DNA from: Deltaproteobacteria bacterium UBA5756
GTDB taxonomy: Bacteria; Desulfobacterota; Syntrophorhabdia; Syntrophorhabdales; Syntrophorhabdaceae
Direction of reading: 5' to 3'
NCBI GenBank assembly: GCA_002418985.1
Contig: DIFE01000084.1
Span: forward strand, 3,245-10,550
Length of the DNA: 7,306 bases
The position numbers and the translations under genes are program-made. The first letter of the stretch is position 1. The number at the start of each line of letters is the position of its first letter. Positions 5,855 through 7,306 of this stretch are shown one piece after another. Under the pieces are notes generated by a model. The model had not been told where the DNA came from. It was given only the letters and a program-made list of their open reading frames with translations, and searched no databases.

Positions 5855-7306
5855 ATGGACCAATCGCGCAGGTACGCGTACCTTCTTATCGTCATAAGCG
5901 TCGCGTTCAGTTCCTTTCTCGTCAGGCTCAATAACTACATGGTGAACATCTCGCTGCCTACCATTACGCGCTCTTTCGGCGTTACCTCCAGCGAGGCCTC
6001 GCAGATCGTCTCGTCGTACCTGCTCATCATCACCACGACACTCCTCCTCTTCGGAAAGCTCGGCGACAGGATCGGTTTGAAGCGGATCTTTATCGGAGGC
6101 TACGTCATCTTTACCGTCGGCTCACTCATGTGCGGATGGTCCCACGATATCACCATGCTCATCGGTTCGCGCTTCGTCCAGGGGATCGGCAGTTCCATGC
6201 TTCTCGCGGCGAGCTTCGCCATCATCTCCCATTTTCTGCCTGCCGGGAATACGGGCTGGGCCTTCGGCATCACCTCCACCGCCTCCGCCCTCGGGGTGGC
6301 GACGGGCGCACCCATAGGCGGCATAGTCACCGGCTATCTTTCGTGGAATTGGACATTCTTCATCAACGTACCCGTCGGGATCATAGCGATATTCGTCGCG
6401 ATGCGGTATATCCCCGATTCCGTTGCAGCCCGTGACAAAGATCCCGGGGGAAAACCGGCGCAGGGATTCGACTTTTTGGGTGCCGTCCTCAGCTTCGCCG
6501 GACTGGGGCTGCTTCTGTACGGTCTCAACAGGGGTGACACCTACGGGTGGCTCTCGCCCGCGATTGTCGGCTGTCTCACCGGTGCATTCGTTCTCATCGT
6601 TCTTTTTGTTTTCTGGGAAAAACGTCACAAGAATCCCCTGCTCGATGTGAGCCTCTTTCTGAACCTGAGGTACACATTCGCCCTGATCGCGACATTCCTC
6701 GCCTACATGCTGATATCGGGAAACGCCTTCCTGATGCCTTTTTACCTTGAGGTCATAAAGGGCCTCAACGCCCAGACCGCAGGCCTGATTCTCCTCGTCT
6801 ACTCCGTCATCTATGTCGTTCTGTCCCCGGTGGCAGGCAAGCTCTCCGACAGGGTCAGTCCGGCGCTTTTGTGCACCATCGCCATGGTCTCAGGGACGCT
6901 GTGCGTTTTCGTCTTTTCCTTCACCCTGAGACAGGCCGGCCTCACAAGCGTCATAGTCTATCTCGTCTGGCTTGCCCTCTCCTTCGTCCTTTTCTTCTCT
7001 CCCAACAACAACCAGGTAATGAATTATGCCCCTCCCGACAAGAAGGGTGTCTCCTCCGGGCTCTTCAGCACAACGTCAAATCTTGGAATGGTATTCGGCG
7101 TAACCGTGATCGAAACGGTCTTCGCCGCCGCGGCCTACGGTCCGGCCGCTCCCTCCGCAAAGGCCTCCCTCAAGTCCCTTTCCACAGGCCCGGCCCTGAA
7201 CGGCTTCCACCACGCCTACCTGGCAGGCGCTTTATGCTGTTTGCTGGCGCTGGTCTTTTCGCTACTGGGGAAGTATAGGAAAGGGACTAGTGTCATGTCA
7301 CGTATC
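5855..7306 (+). CDS. MFS transporter, DHA2 (EmrB/QacA-like) family, open at window end
   Basis: This frame starts at ATG 5855 and runs 484 codons to the last base without a stop, so the protein is nearly complete (relatives are about 470-520 aa). It is an inner-membrane permease with around 14 hydrophobic segments, predicted to export hydrophobic or drug-like compounds in exchange for protons. Motif A is GKLGDRIGLKR (67-77), motif B RFVQGIG (106-112) and motif C GVATGAPIGG (147-156), followed by WNWTFFINVPVG (164-175). A second motif-A-like loop, GKLSDRV, lies at 328-334. The first helix reads RLNNYMVNISLP (24-35), where most DHA2 members have LD.TIVNVALP; the Asp is Asn26 here. It sits 19 nt after the PIN-like gene and is probably co-transcribed. 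Its Shine-Dalgarno is weak. Family is firm; substrate unknown. Confidence 0.95.
   Translation, partial: MDQSRRYAYLLIVISVAFSSFLVRLNNYMVNISLPTITRSFGVTSSEASQIVSSYLLIITTTLLLFGKLGDRIGLKRIFIGGYVIFTVGSLMCGWSHDITMLIGSRFVQGIGSSMLLAASFAIISHFLPAGNTGWAFGITSTASALGVATGAPIGGIVTGYLSWNWTFFINVPVGIIAIFVAMRYIPDSVAARDKDPGGKPAQGFDFLGAVLSFAGLGLLLYGLNRGDTYGWLSPAIVGCLTGAFVLIVLFVFWEKRHKNPLLDVSLFLNLRYTFALIATFLAYMLISGNAFLMPFYLEVIKGLNAQTAGLILLVYSVIYVVLSPVAGKLSDRVSPALLCTIAMVSGTLCVFVFSFTLRQAGLTSVIVYLVWLALSFVLFFSPNNNQVMNYAPPDKKGVSSGLFSTTSNLGMVFGVTVIETVFAAAAYGPAAPSAKASLKSLSTGPALNGFHHAYLAGALCCLLALVFSLLGKYRKGTSVMSRI

Noticed and set aside
6122..6628. 168-codon minus-strand frame inside the MFS transporter gene
   Set aside because: The plus-strand frame encodes intact MFS motifs A, B and C through this region. 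The antisense product is low-complexity and charged with no family resemblance.

Overview
The window is a bacterial accessory-metabolism region with two divergent transcription units. I see no RNA genes, insertion sequences, CRISPR arrays or long repeats. Coding density is very high, and the only stretch without a gene is the 134-base divergent intergenic region (5087-5220). No single marker fixes the organism. A molybdenum-cofactor operon with a stand-alone moeA, a moeA fused to a periplasmic-binding-protein-like domain, moaA, moaC and a MOSC protein is typical of anaerobic, Mo/W-enzyme-rich bacteria. My best inference is a Desulfobacterota/'Deltaproteobacteria'-type anaerobe, at low confidence.

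Minus strand, 5086 down to 1: a five-gene Moco/tungsten-cofactor operon, read as moeA (3869-5086), moeA-PBP fusion (1910-3838), moaA (930-1913), moaC (392-907) and a MOSC-domain gene cut by the window edge (1-395). The genes are packed: 30 nt, a 4-nt ATGA overlap, 22 nt, and another 4-nt ATGA overlap. MoaA (radical SAM) and MoaC together turn GTP into cyclic pyranopterin monophosphate. The two MoeA-type proteins are predicted to insert the metal oxyanion into adenylylated molybdopterin. The MOSC protein probably handles mature cofactor or its sulfur chemistry. The molybdopterin synthase genes (moaD, moaE) and a separate mogA/moaB are not in the window.

Plus strand, 5221 to 7306: a gene for a PIN-like (NYN/PIN-fold) nuclease-type protein with a probable C-terminal winged-helix-like region (5221-5835). 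After 19 nt comes a 14-helix-type MFS drug/H+ antiporter (5855 to the window end, still open). These two are probably co-transcribed, but nothing links them functionally to the cofactor operon.

The intergenic region contains a good sigma70-like promoter for the plus unit whose -10 lies only 5 nt before the start codon. It also has a weaker minus-strand promoter and an element resembling a ModE molybdate-repressor operator across the presumed moeA transcription start. The most interesting points are the paired MoeA proteins, one with a PBP-like domain; the possible ModE-type operator; and the loss of the usual first-helix aspartate in the MFS transporter. I did not find strong evidence for an undescribed defence or mobile system.
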